64,000 nucleotides of DNA from positions 244,303-308,302 of the forward strand of contig DATIDV010000022.1 of NCBI GenBank assembly GCA_035456105.1, given 5' to 3'. The DNA comes from Viridibacterium sp035456105 (GTDB lineage: Bacteria > Pseudomonadota > Gammaproteobacteria > Burkholderiales > Rhodocyclaceae). Shown piece by piece: positions 1-6,702 of the stretch. The notes under the pieces were generated by a model. It had not been told where the DNA came from. It made no database searches and saw only the letters and a program-made list of their open reading frames with translations. The position numbers and the translations under genes are program-made. Positions within the stretch are counted from its first letter, which is position 1. Each line of letters begins with the position of its first letter.

Positions 1-764
1 CGCACGGCAATCGTCTGGTCGTTGCGCTTGAGGACGTTGTGGCCACCCATGAAGCGCGCCACGAATTCCGAGGCCGGTGCGTTGAAAAGCGCGTGGGGTG
101 TGGCGACCTGTTCGATGCGCCCGGCATTCATCACCACCACCTGGTCGGCGAGGGCCATGGCTTCTTCCTGTGAGTGCGTGACGTGCACGAAAGTGAAACC
201 GAGTTCGAGTTGCCAGCGCTTCAGCTCGGCACGCATGCGGACGCGCAGGAAGGGGTCCAGTGCAGAGAGGGGTTCGTCAAGTAGCAACACCCTGGGTTCG
301 GTAATCAGCGCACGCGCCAATGCCACACGTTGCTGTTGGCCACCGGAGAGTTCGGCGGGCTTGCGCTGCGCATAAGCGGCCATGTCGACGCGATCGAGCA
401 GATCTGCGGCGCGCTTGAGGCGCACCGCTTTGGCGACGCCGCGCATCTTCAGGCTGAAGGCGACATTCTCCTGAGCGGTGAGATGCGGGAACAGCGCATA
501 GCTCTGGAACATCATTGCGGTGCCACGATCGGCCGCTGGCAGGATGGTGATGTTGCGGTCGCCAAGTAGGATGTCGCCATCGCTCACTTCTTCGTGGCCG
601 GCGATCATGCGCAGGGTGGAGGTCTTGCCGCAGCCGGACGGGCCGAGCAGGCAGCAGTAGCTGCCGGAGGGGATGCGCAGGTCGATCGCGTCGACCGCAG
701 TCGTCGTGCCATAGCGCTTGGTGAGTTTGACGAGTTCCAGCTCGGACTGACGTGGTGGCGGCAT
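1..764 (-). CDS. ABC transporter ATP-binding protein, PotA-like (C-terminus beyond window)
   Basis: ATPase subunit of an importer of the spermidine/putrescine (PotA) type; it would power uptake of a small cationic or organic solute through partner membrane and binding proteins that lie outside the window. The reading frame starts at an ATG at 764 and runs off the left edge, so about 254 residues are visible. Walker A GPSGCGKTS is at residues 41-49, followed by a Q-loop (MMFQSYALFPH), the signature LSGGQQQR and Walker B VLLLDEP with the downstream H-loop (VTHSQEEA). The start of the C-terminal regulatory region (FMGGHNVL) is present. It faces away from uraD, with a 480-base divergent spacer between them. 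The substrate cannot be read from the ATPase alone; proximity to uraD makes a purine or ureide compound possible, but that is inference. Confidence 0.88.
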   Translation of the reverse strand, partial: MPPPRQSELELVKLTKRYGTTTAVDAIDLRIPSGSYCCLLGPSGCGKTSTLRMIAGHEEVSDGDILLGDRNITILPAADRGTAMMFQSYALFPHLTAQENVAFSLKMRGVAKAVRLKRAADLLDRVDMAAYAQRKPAELSGGQQQRVALARALITEPRVLLLDEPLSALDPFLRVRMRAELKRWQLELGFTFVHVTHSQEEAMALADQVVVMNAGRIEQVATPHALFNAPASEFVARFMGGHNVLKRNDQTIAV

Positions 765-939
765 GAAGCCTTCTCCTCCCGTGAGGATTTTCCGGGCCGA
801 CGTTGGCCTGAAATCTTTCGACGCAGCGTACTAGTCGCCCATGTCTGGTTCGCCTTGAATCGCAATCTGAAAAGCATTGGTCGTGCCAGTGCCACGATGC
901 ACGTCGGTCGAGGGGCTCTCTGCTATTGCGGCAACATGG

Positions 940-951
940 ATTGCATACAAT
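940..951. promoter_or_regulatory. Candidate operator (short inverted repeat)
   Basis: ATTG-CATA-CAAT, four-base arms separated by four bases, in the divergent spacer between the ABC ATPase and uraD. GntR- and LysR-type regulators of catabolic genes bind sites of this size and form; assignment is inference only. Confidence 0.25.
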
Positions 952-1080
952 CTACAAAAAAAATGCACACAAAAAGTGCCGCGTGCATTGTTTTGATGCG
1001 CACCATGACGCGCCGCTCGATGCCGCAATCCCGCGTTCGATAAGCCCGTGCATATGCGCCGCATATCGAGGGGTGCATAG

Positions 1081-1100
1081 CGTGTTGAGCCGTGTTGAGC
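1081..1100. repeat. Tandem 10-bp direct repeat
   Basis: CGTGTTGAGC occurs twice head to tail in the uraD upstream region. It may be a duplicated regulator half-site or a replication slippage product. Confidence 0.5.
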
Positions 1101-1244
1101 GCGTGCCGGCAGCATGTGAGCCGGGAGGTGATGGGTGCGCACTATCCGACTTGCCTGAACGGCACTATAAGAGGCTTGCTCTAGGCGCTTGCGTGGTGAT
1201 TGCCTAAGCTGGAGCTCAAGCACATCAGCGCAACGGACTCATTC

Positions 1245-1766
1245 ATGGAATCGCAAATGGCGTCTGCCCAAGGCTTGTCGCAACTCGACCAAGACGCATT
1301 CGTCGCCACGCTTGAAGGTGTTTTCGAGCACTCGCCATGGGTGGCCCAGCGTGCGTGGCTCCAGCGCCCATTTGCAACGCGCGAGGCCTTGCTGACAACG
1401 CTATGCAGCGTCGTGGGCCAGGCGTCACGCGAAGAGCAGATGAAGCTGGTCTGCGCTCACCCGGAGCTCGCCGGCAAGGCGGCGGTGCGCGGCGAGTTGA
1501 CCGAAGAATCCACTCGCGAGCAGGCCGGCGCGCGTCTCGACGCCTGCACGCCGCAGGAGTTCGCGCGCCTGCAGGAACTCAATGCGGCCTACCGCGAGAA
1601 GTTCGGCTTTCCGTTCATCATCGCCGTGCGCGGACTTGATCGTACGCAGATCATCGAGCAGTTCGGCGCACGCCTCGCCAACGATACTGAAGCTGAATTC
1701 CAGGAAGCGCTGCGTCAGATCGATAAGATCGCAGCGCTGCGCCTGCAGGAGCGCATAGAGGAATAG
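1245..1766 (+). CDS. uraD: 2-oxo-4-hydroxy-4-carboxy-5-ureidoimidazoline (OHCU) decarboxylase
   Basis: Catalyses the last step from urate to S-allantoin, decarboxylating OHCU in the cytoplasm. The 173-residue product has the family signatures: a leading helix ending in FEHSPWVAQRAW, the catalytic-histidine motif HPELAGK, then the SxxEQ-like stretch and GFPFI near the active-site wall. Length matches bacterial UraD (about 165-175 residues). An ATG at 1245 was chosen because the homologous region begins soon after it; a TTG at 1200 would add 15 residues without family similarity. Neither has a strong ribosome-binding site. The other urate-pathway genes are not in the window, and the upstream ABC ATPase is divergent, so uraD may be expressed alone here or belong with genes to the left. 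Confidence 0.9.
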   Translation: MESQMASAQGLSQLDQDAFVATLEGVFEHSPWVAQRAWLQRPFATREALLTTLCSVVGQASREEQMKLVCAHPELAGKAAVRGELTEESTREQAGARLDACTPQEFARLQELNAAYREKFGFPFIIAVRGLDRTQIIEQFGARLANDTEAEFQEALRQIDKIAALRLQERIEE

Positions 1767-1820
1767 CGCGGTGCCCTAACTCACTTGGGGGCGAGAGGGC
1801 CGCACGCTGAGGACAGATCC

Positions 1821-2810
1821 TCACGCCATCAACGGTGTCCCGTACAAGCGAATCGGCGTTGATGGAATCGGCCGTGCAGGTGGGCTGGCGTAGTGGCGCA
1901 CGATGGACACGATCTGCTCGCGGAACCAGCGACCTTCATCCGCGTAGTGGGTGCGGTCATGCCACAGCAGATAGAAGCTCATGCTCGGGAAGTCGATCGG
2001 CGAGCGCGAGATCGTTACCGGCAGAAGCTTGGCGTAATGCTCGGCGAGCATGCGCGGGCTGGTGAAGATCATGTCCGATTCCAGCAGCATGTACGGCGCA
2101 AGATTGAAGTAGGGCACGTAAGCCACGACGTTGCGCTTCAGACGTTCGCGCGCCAGGTGCATGTCGATCACGCCGCGGCGACCGACCGAGTACGGCGTCG
2201 GCGCAACGTGTTCGGCATCGAGGTAATTCTTCATGGTCAGTGGCCGACCAGCCAATGGATGATCGCTGCGCATCATGCACACGACCTCATCCTCGAACAG
2301 CGGCGTGATGCGCAACTGCTCGGGCGGCTGCGGCCAGTTGCCGATGACGACATCCAGCTCACCGCTTTCCAGAGTCGAGGTGAAGTCCTGATCCGGCCCA
2401 AGCGAGTGGAAAACGACCTGCGAGTGCGGCGCCAGCTTGCGCATGCGCGCCACGATGCTGCCGAGCAGGGCGGCGTTCAGATAGTCAGGCGTGGCGATAT
2501 TGAAAACCCGGCGTGAGCAGGCCGGATCGAACCGTGTCTGCCGCACCACAATGGACTCGATATTGGCCAGCGCCAGCTTGACGGGTTCCAGCAGCGCCGC
2601 GCCACGCTCGGTGGGCGTCATGCCATTTTTGCTACGCACCAGCAGCGGGTCACCCGTAAGGTCGCGCAGACGCCGCAATGCCGTGCTGACCGCGGGTTGT
2701 GACTGATTCAGGCGCCGCGCGGCGCGCGAGACGCTGCAGTCCGTCAGCAGTGCGTGCAGCACGCGCAACAGATGAACGTCGATGGATTCCCAATTGCCAG
2801 CATGTGTCAT
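1821..2810 (-). CDS. LysR-family transcriptional regulator (NodD/NahR-like subgroup)
   Basis: Predicted DNA-binding activator/repressor of 329 residues. The N-terminal winged helix-turn-helix (about residues 10-70) contains the typical SVSRAARRLNQSQPAVSTALRRL-type recognition helix region, and the remainder is a periplasmic-binding-like effector domain. The segments YVPYFNLAPYMLLESD and the terminal WHDRTHYADEGRWFREQI resemble the NodD/NahR branch, which senses aromatic or flavonoid-type effectors; that placement is by eye. The gene converges with uraD, its stop codon forming the right arm of a 6-bp hairpin at 1808-1823. LysR regulators often control a divergent neighbour, which here would be grxD about 200 bases away, but no specific site was identified. 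The target is unknown. Confidence 0.88.
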   Translation of the reverse strand: MTHAGNWESIDVHLLRVLHALLTDCSVSRAARRLNQSQPAVSTALRRLRDLTGDPLLVRSKNGMTPTERGAALLEPVKLALANIESIVVRQTRFDPACSRRVFNIATPDYLNAALLGSIVARMRKLAPHSQVVFHSLGPDQDFTSTLESGELDVVIGNWPQPPEQLRITPLFEDEVVCMMRSDHPLAGRPLTMKNYLDAEHVAPTPYSVGRRGVIDMHLARERLKRNVVAYVPYFNLAPYMLLESDMIFTSPRMLAEHYAKLLPVTISRSPIDFPSMSFYLLWHDRTHYADEGRWFREQIVSIVRHYASPPARPIPSTPIRLYGTPLMA

Positions 2811-3011
2811 GAATTGCCCCGATGGTTACGTGCTTGTACACAAGACGAGCAAAAGCAATTGATGTGCCGGTTGCCGGGCGCGCTGGCAGAATGGGTTATA
2901 GACAGCGTGGACGTCAGGGCTTGATATCCGATAAAATTACTCAACTATTGCGGCAGCGTTCGGGTATATCAGCCCGACGCGGCTGCAATCGCAATCCCCC
3001 AGGAGCCGAAA

Positions 3012-3329
3012 ATGAGTGTTCAAGAGAAAATCCGTCAAACCGTTACCAGCAACCCCGTCGTGCTGTTCATGAAGGGCACGCCACAGTTTCCGCAGTGTGG
3101 TTTCTCCTCCACCGTGGCACAGATCCTCAAGCTGAGCGGTCTCGAAAGCTATACCTCGGTCAACGTGCTGGCTGACGAAGAAATCCGCCAGGGCATCAAG
3201 GACTACGCCAACTGGCCGACCATTCCGCAGCTCTACATCAACGGTGAATTCGTCGGCGGTTGCGACATCGTCAAGGAGATGTACCAGGCTGGCGAACTGC
3301 AGACCTTGCTGGCAGGCGTGGCGAAGTAA
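3012..3329 (+). CDS. grxD: Monothiol glutaredoxin Grx4/GrxD
   Basis: Cytoplasmic monothiol glutaredoxin that carries and transfers [2Fe-2S] clusters as a glutathione-ligated dimer, often with BolA-type partners. The 105-residue product carries the diagnostic CGFS active site (Cys29), the cis-proline region WPTIPQLY and the glutathione-binding GGCDIV. Length is standard for single-domain bacterial Grx4. An AGGAG ribosome-binding site lies 6-7 bases before the ATG. A strong hairpin terminator follows directly, so the gene is probably monocistronic. A weak sigma-70-like TAAAAT hexamer at 2932-2937 may be the -10 element. Confidence 0.96.
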   Translation: MSVQEKIRQTVTSNPVVLFMKGTPQFPQCGFSSTVAQILKLSGLESYTSVNVLADEEIRQGIKDYANWPTIPQLYINGEFVGGCDIVKEMYQAGELQTLLAGVAK

Positions 3330-3354
3330 TCGCGCAAGTTCGGAAATAAAAAGC

Positions 3355-3393
3355 AAAGGGCCGCAAAGTCTATGACTTTGCGGCCCTTTTTCT
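3355..3393. terminator. Bidirectional rho-independent terminator
   Basis: Perfect 16-bp stem (3355-3370 with 3374-3389), three-base loop TAT, then T-rich sequence on the plus side and A-rich sequence on the other. It lies between grxD and the convergent end of the HprK-related operon, so it can serve both. Confidence 0.92.
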
Positions 3394-3403
3394 TGATGCG
3401 TTC

Positions 3404-4513
3404 TCAGTGCTGTACCGGCACTTCTTCCTCACTCGTCGGGTACTCCGGAAAACCGGTCCAGCGGAACCAGGCTTTGCGCGCAAGGTGGGCGATAAGCAGA
3501 TGCGGCGGCATGCGCAACCAGTGCGCGCGCACATACAGCGCCCAGCGCGCCAGCGCTGTCCAGCGATCATCGGCCAGCGGGTGATCGGCGCGCAATGCGC
3601 GTTGATAGATTGCATCCATGAATGGCAGTCGCACACCGCCAAAGCGCCGCAATTCGCGTACGACGTCATGCGGGACCGGCGTGCTCAGCATTGTCGTGCA
3701 CATGCGTACGGCATAACACAGCGGACGGCGCAGATGCAGCAAGCCAGCGCGCTCCGTTAGCGTTGCCCAGAAACCATCCTGCTTGCCGAAGTGGCGCATC
3801 AGACGGTCGAGATCGGAGAGATCGCGCAGGCCATTGCCGAGTTCGCCTTCATGGAACAGGTGGCAGGCGCTGTGCAAGACCATATCGGCTGGGCACAGTA
3901 CGAATACACCCGGCATATCGGGCAACTCCTGCGCCTGCTCCAGCAACAGCTTTGCGTCCGGTGGATGGCGTGCCGTGGCGGGCAGGATGTTGTGATGCAC
4001 GTCGAGCACACTGTGGCGCTTCAGGTGCGTCAACGGCGGCAGTTCGTGCATCCACTGACGGTAGTAGCGCTGATCGTAGTCGGATACGGCGCCACTGTTC
4101 CAGCCATGCAGGATGAGTGTGGACTCCGCTTCCGGGAGGTCCTCGCGGCGGAACAGCAGATCGATGTCGCCGAACATGCGGCCGCGCGATAGTGGCAGAT
4201 TTGCCGCAAGGTAGGCGCCTCCCTTGAGCAGCACGGTGGGTAGCTCGCTGGCAGAGAGCGCGTCGCGCACGCGTTCGATCTCGGTGAGTCCGGCCATGCG
4301 CTGACGGCGGCCAAGGACGCGGGCGGCAACAAGATGGTCGCGTGGCGCCTGTGGCACTTCGTCAAGCAAGCCGGCGACCGCCAGATCTTCGGCAAGCCGT
4401 GCCAGCACATTGGCAATACGCGCCAGGCGGATGATCTGATCCCAATCGCCGAGCGTGAGCTTCGTTGCTTCCGAGGTGTCGCGCATCAGGCGCAACAGTG
4501 CATCGATCTTCAT
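3404..4513 (-). CDS. Nucleotidyltransferase family protein of the HPr-rel-A cluster (NTP_transf_5-like)
   Basis: Putative nucleotidyl-transferring enzyme of 369 residues. The pol-beta-type core shows LLKGG (95-99), GDIDLL with the two metal-binding aspartates (D116, D118), and DVHHNI with a likely third aspartate (D171). This pattern fits the PF14907-like family, members of which sit in lasso-peptide and polysaccharide clusters. The C-terminal half is helical and rich in His/Trp/Arg. It is the last gene of a minus-strand operon, and its ATG overlaps the stop of the HprK-related kinase by four bases, implying translational coupling. The bidirectional terminator at 3355-3393 follows. Substrate and product are unknown; transfer of a nucleotide onto a modified protein or peptide is inference from context. 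Confidence 0.82.
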   Translation of the reverse strand: MKIDALLRLMRDTSEATKLTLGDWDQIIRLARIANVLARLAEDLAVAGLLDEVPQAPRDHLVAARVLGRRQRMAGLTEIERVRDALSASELPTVLLKGGAYLAANLPLSRGRMFGDIDLLFRREDLPEAESTLILHGWNSGAVSDYDQRYYRQWMHELPPLTHLKRHSVLDVHHNILPATARHPPDAKLLLEQAQELPDMPGVFVLCPADMVLHSACHLFHEGELGNGLRDLSDLDRLMRHFGKQDGFWATLTERAGLLHLRRPLCYAVRMCTTMLSTPVPHDVVRELRRFGGVRLPFMDAIYQRALRADHPLADDRWTALARWALYVRAHWLRMPPHLLIAHLARKAWFRWTGFPEYPTSEEEVPVQH

Positions 4514-5508
4514 GCTACGTCCGCTTCTTCTGCTATGTCTGCAGAGTCCCTTGCTCGTGCAGCCAGATCGTCAAAAATGGCGATGGCATCGTCGAGCCGG
4601 CTGTAACGGAAACTCAGGCAATCGCTCATGTCGATGACCTCGCCGAGCACTTCGAACCCCTGCCTGCCGAGCGCGGCGTAATTGAAGGCGTTTTCGGCGA
4701 GCTGCAGGAAAGCTGAATGCTTGGGCATCGGCGTCAGAACAGGGGCCGATCCAGCCTCGTACTTCGGGAAAACGATCCAGCGCGGCCGTGCCGGCTCATC
4801 GACACGTTTCACGCTTTCACTCGGCGCACGCAGATGAGCGACGGTGCCTTTCTTGGTATCCGGCACCACGGGGCCGAAAACTGCGCCGGGTACATAGGCA
4901 CGCATGATGCCAATCGACGCGTTCTTCAGATTGATGGGGCGCGCAAGACCAAGAATGTTGCAGGTCGCGGGGTCGATCAGGGTTATCTCGTCTGACAGCA
5001 AGCGCCAGCCGCGGTGCACGAGCCCCGCGCACAAGGTGCTCTTGCCGGAGCCGGGCGGGGCCGGGAGTATCGCCGCGAAGCCGTCTTTCTCGACGACGGC
5101 AGCATGCACCATCAGGTACTGGTGGCAGTAGTTGGCAATACACCAATTCATGCCCCATTCCAGCAATGCGAATGCTTGCGGCTGCGGCAGGGAGAGGAAG
5201 GGGGCGTGACCGTCGTGTTCGAAAATGATCTGAGGTTTGATCCAGCGTCGCAGCAGATCGGTGCCACGCAGATGCACGTGAAAATCAGCGAATCCGCCTG
5301 GTACTTCGATCGGGTAGTCGCCGTAAAGGCTCCACAGCGTGGCGGCAACATCGTCGCGAGCGCAGCGGATAGCCGTGCGGATGGGGCCGCTGCGCAAAAC
5401 CAGCTCGCCACGTTTGAGGCGGGCGCGCAACTCGCTGCTGCTCAGATCAGCCAGCGTTGCGGGTGCTTTGATGTTCAGGGGCGAGGATTTGACTGACTCA
5501 GGGTTCAA
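4510..5508 (-). CDS. HprK-related kinase A
   Basis: 332-residue protein related to the C-terminal kinase domain of HPr kinase/phosphorylase. The P-loop PPGSGKST is at 151-158, preceded by a conserved His in YLMVHAAVV (H135) and followed by LLSDEITLID (Asp173), the usual catalytic-acid region of HprK. About 130 residues of unrecognised N-terminal sequence precede the kinase. HPr itself and PTS genes are absent nearby, so the substrate is probably not HPr. The gene overlaps both neighbours by four bases (PqqD-like upstream, nucleotidyltransferase downstream). The arrangement matches what NCBI families call the HPr-rel-A system, whose function is not established. A HprK-like kinase phosphorylates the precursor peptide in paeninodin-type lasso clusters, which is the nearest functional parallel. 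Confidence 0.88.
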   Translation of the reverse strand: MNPESVKSSPLNIKAPATLADLSSSELRARLKRGELVLRSGPIRTAIRCARDDVAATLWSLYGDYPIEVPGGFADFHVHLRGTDLLRRWIKPQIIFEHDGHAPFLSLPQPQAFALLEWGMNWCIANYCHQYLMVHAAVVEKDGFAAILPAPPGSGKSTLCAGLVHRGWRLLSDEITLIDPATCNILGLARPINLKNASIGIMRAYVPGAVFGPVVPDTKKGTVAHLRAPSESVKRVDEPARPRWIVFPKYEAGSAPVLTPMPKHSAFLQLAENAFNYAALGRQGFEVLGEVIDMSDCLSFRYSRLDDAIAIFDDLAARARDSADIAEEADVA

Positions 5509-5756
5509 GGCGCTTCGAGCTGACGAATACGATCCAAGGCACCTAGGATGGCATGCTTCAGCGTTTCGTCAAGCGGCAGCGTGAGACGCTGGGCCAAGTG
5601 TTCGGAAAGAAGTGCGTCACTGATGCCTTGCAGGCGCGAGGCGGTAAGGACTTCCGCTGTGAGCGGGTCAACTGCGTGGGTATTCCCGGTTACCGAATTC
5701 CAGGCGACCGCTCCTTCATCCCAGGCACGTATATGCCAATTGGAACGACTACGCAT
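5505..5756 (-). CDS. PqqD-family peptide chaperone of the HPr-rel-A system
   Basis: 83-residue small protein with the PqqD-like fold pattern: an N-terminal strand pair (RAWDEGAVAWNSVTGNTHAVDPLTAEVL) followed by helices and a leucine-rich tail. PqqD domains (RiPP recognition elements) bind leader peptides and present them to modifying enzymes. ATG at 5756 was chosen; a GTG one codon upstream is equally possible and neither has a clear ribosome-binding site. The stop overlaps the kinase start (ATGA), so the two are likely co-translated. It lies 55 bases after the stop of the Tat-like protein at 5812-6441, which is the natural candidate for its client; that link is inference. Confidence 0.8.
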   Translation of the reverse strand: MRSRSNWHIRAWDEGAVAWNSVTGNTHAVDPLTAEVLTASRLQGISDALLSEHLAQRLTLPLDETLKHAILGALDRIRQLEAP

Positions 5757-5811
5757 CACGGGGGGCTAGCTTGATCACCATAAACGGGCTTGCGGTCCCG
5801 GAATAAATAGA

Positions 5812-6441
5812 TCAAGCAACGCTGCTTGGAACAAAGTGGGCCAAGTAATACTTTATCTTGTCGCCAAACCAAGGCTTGGCGGTCGCGTAAGGTGTGTAGC
5901 TGCCCTTGAGAGCCCAATCATTCCATATCTCCACGATGGCCTGCAGGCTAGCCTGTTGCGACTTTACGCCGCCCACCGGGAACTGTATGTTCTTGGTGCG
6001 TATGTTGAGGTATGCCGCCACGAATTCGCGCGCCACGTCGCGCGTCGGGTCTTGCAGGACCTGGAGGAGAGTCAGCGGCTTCGCAACGCCGGTCGTCGTG
6101 TACATGCGAGTGGCCGGGCTGGTGCCCTTCTGAACAAAAACATCGTGGAAGTTCTGGTTACGTAGGCCCGCGCCTGGCCCCGTATAGGAGAGGTTGGCAA
6201 GATTGCTGGTCCATTGGGCGCTGGTAAATCCAAGCTCGCAGTCGCCAACCTGAGTTGCCTGACTCTGGGCTACCGACCCGGGTATTGACGGAGCGATGCA
6301 GGGCACTGCGAGTACCGACGGGCTGGCCAGTGTCGCAATGACGGGGCCGGTCGCCAGACCTGCACGGATCAGCTTGCGACGAGCTTCGCTCATCGTGACT
6401 GGCTCGGGGCTTGCGATTTGCTCGGGCTTTGTCGGGGTCAT
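5812..6441 (-). CDS. Uncharacterised exported protein with Tat-like signal; first gene of the HPr-rel-A operon
   Basis: 209-residue protein of unknown function. Residues about 20-46 form a twin-arginine-like signal: ARRKLIRAG, a weakly hydrophobic stretch and an A-x-A-type site near SPSVLA. The 15-20 residues before the arginine pair are unusually polar for a signal peptide and could be read by the PqqD-like partner. The mature part has aromatic and Gly/Ser/Thr-rich segments, two early cysteines and a C-terminal end PSSVA; no enzyme motif was recognised. ATG at 6441 was chosen because GGAAG lies about nine bases upstream; a longer frame to 6501 exists. A sigma-54-type promoter sits about 130 bases upstream. 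Its position ahead of chaperone, kinase and nucleotidyltransferase makes it the prime candidate substrate of the system (inference). Confidence 0.72.
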   Translation of the reverse strand: MTPTKPEQIASPEPVTMSEARRKLIRAGLATGPVIATLASPSVLAVPCIAPSIPGSVAQSQATQVGDCELGFTSAQWTSNLANLSYTGPGAGLRNQNFHDVFVQKGTSPATRMYTTTGVAKPLTLLQVLQDPTRDVAREFVAAYLNIRTKNIQFPVGGVKSQQASLQAIVEIWNDWALKGSYTPYATAKPWFGDKIKYYLAHFVPSSVA

Positions 6442-6569
6442 GGTTTCTTGCTTCCGTAAGTCTGTTTGTCGCGTCAAGGCGCCAGTTCCTGCAATTGTCA
6501 CCTTACCTGGGTACGGGCGGGCAGTACTAAGTCACGCAGCTTGGTGGAGCGATGAGTTGATCAAGTCCA

Positions 6570-6585
6570 AGCAATTAGGGTGCCT
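6570..6585 (-). promoter_or_regulatory. Sigma-54 (RpoN) promoter of the HPr-rel-A operon
   Basis: Read on the minus strand the site is AGGCACCCTAATTGCT. Against the sigma-54 consensus TGGCACG-N4-TTGCW it keeps GGCAC (-24) and TTGC (-12) with exact spacing, differing only at the first T and the G of ACG. Transcription would begin near 6559, giving a leader of roughly 118 bases before the ATG at 6441. Such promoters need a bacterial enhancer-binding protein, which is not encoded in this window. Confidence 0.72.
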
Positions 6586-6702
6586 GGCGGTTTTTATAAA
6601 TAAACCTTCATGTTTTCAAATACATGGCGCAGCCGGTCTGACACGGGAAAATAAGGCAGGGATTGAGTGTCAAATCTGTCGACGAGCTGCTTGGTCCGTG
6701 GT

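Larger units (their letters stand above)
765..1244. other. Divergent intergenic region without a gene
   Basis: Spacer between the leftward ABC ATPase and rightward uraD. No convincing coding frame was found. It holds an A-rich stretch at about 953-972, a small inverted repeat at 940-951 and a 10-bp tandem duplication at 1081-1100. A TATAAG hexamer at 1166-1171 could be a -10 element for uraD, but no good -35 lies at the right distance. Confidence 0.5.

Noticed and set aside
1808..1823. TGAGGA-CAGA-TCCTCA hairpin between uraD and the LysR gene as a terminator
   Set aside because: Stem is only 6 bp and no T tract follows on either strand; too weak to call.
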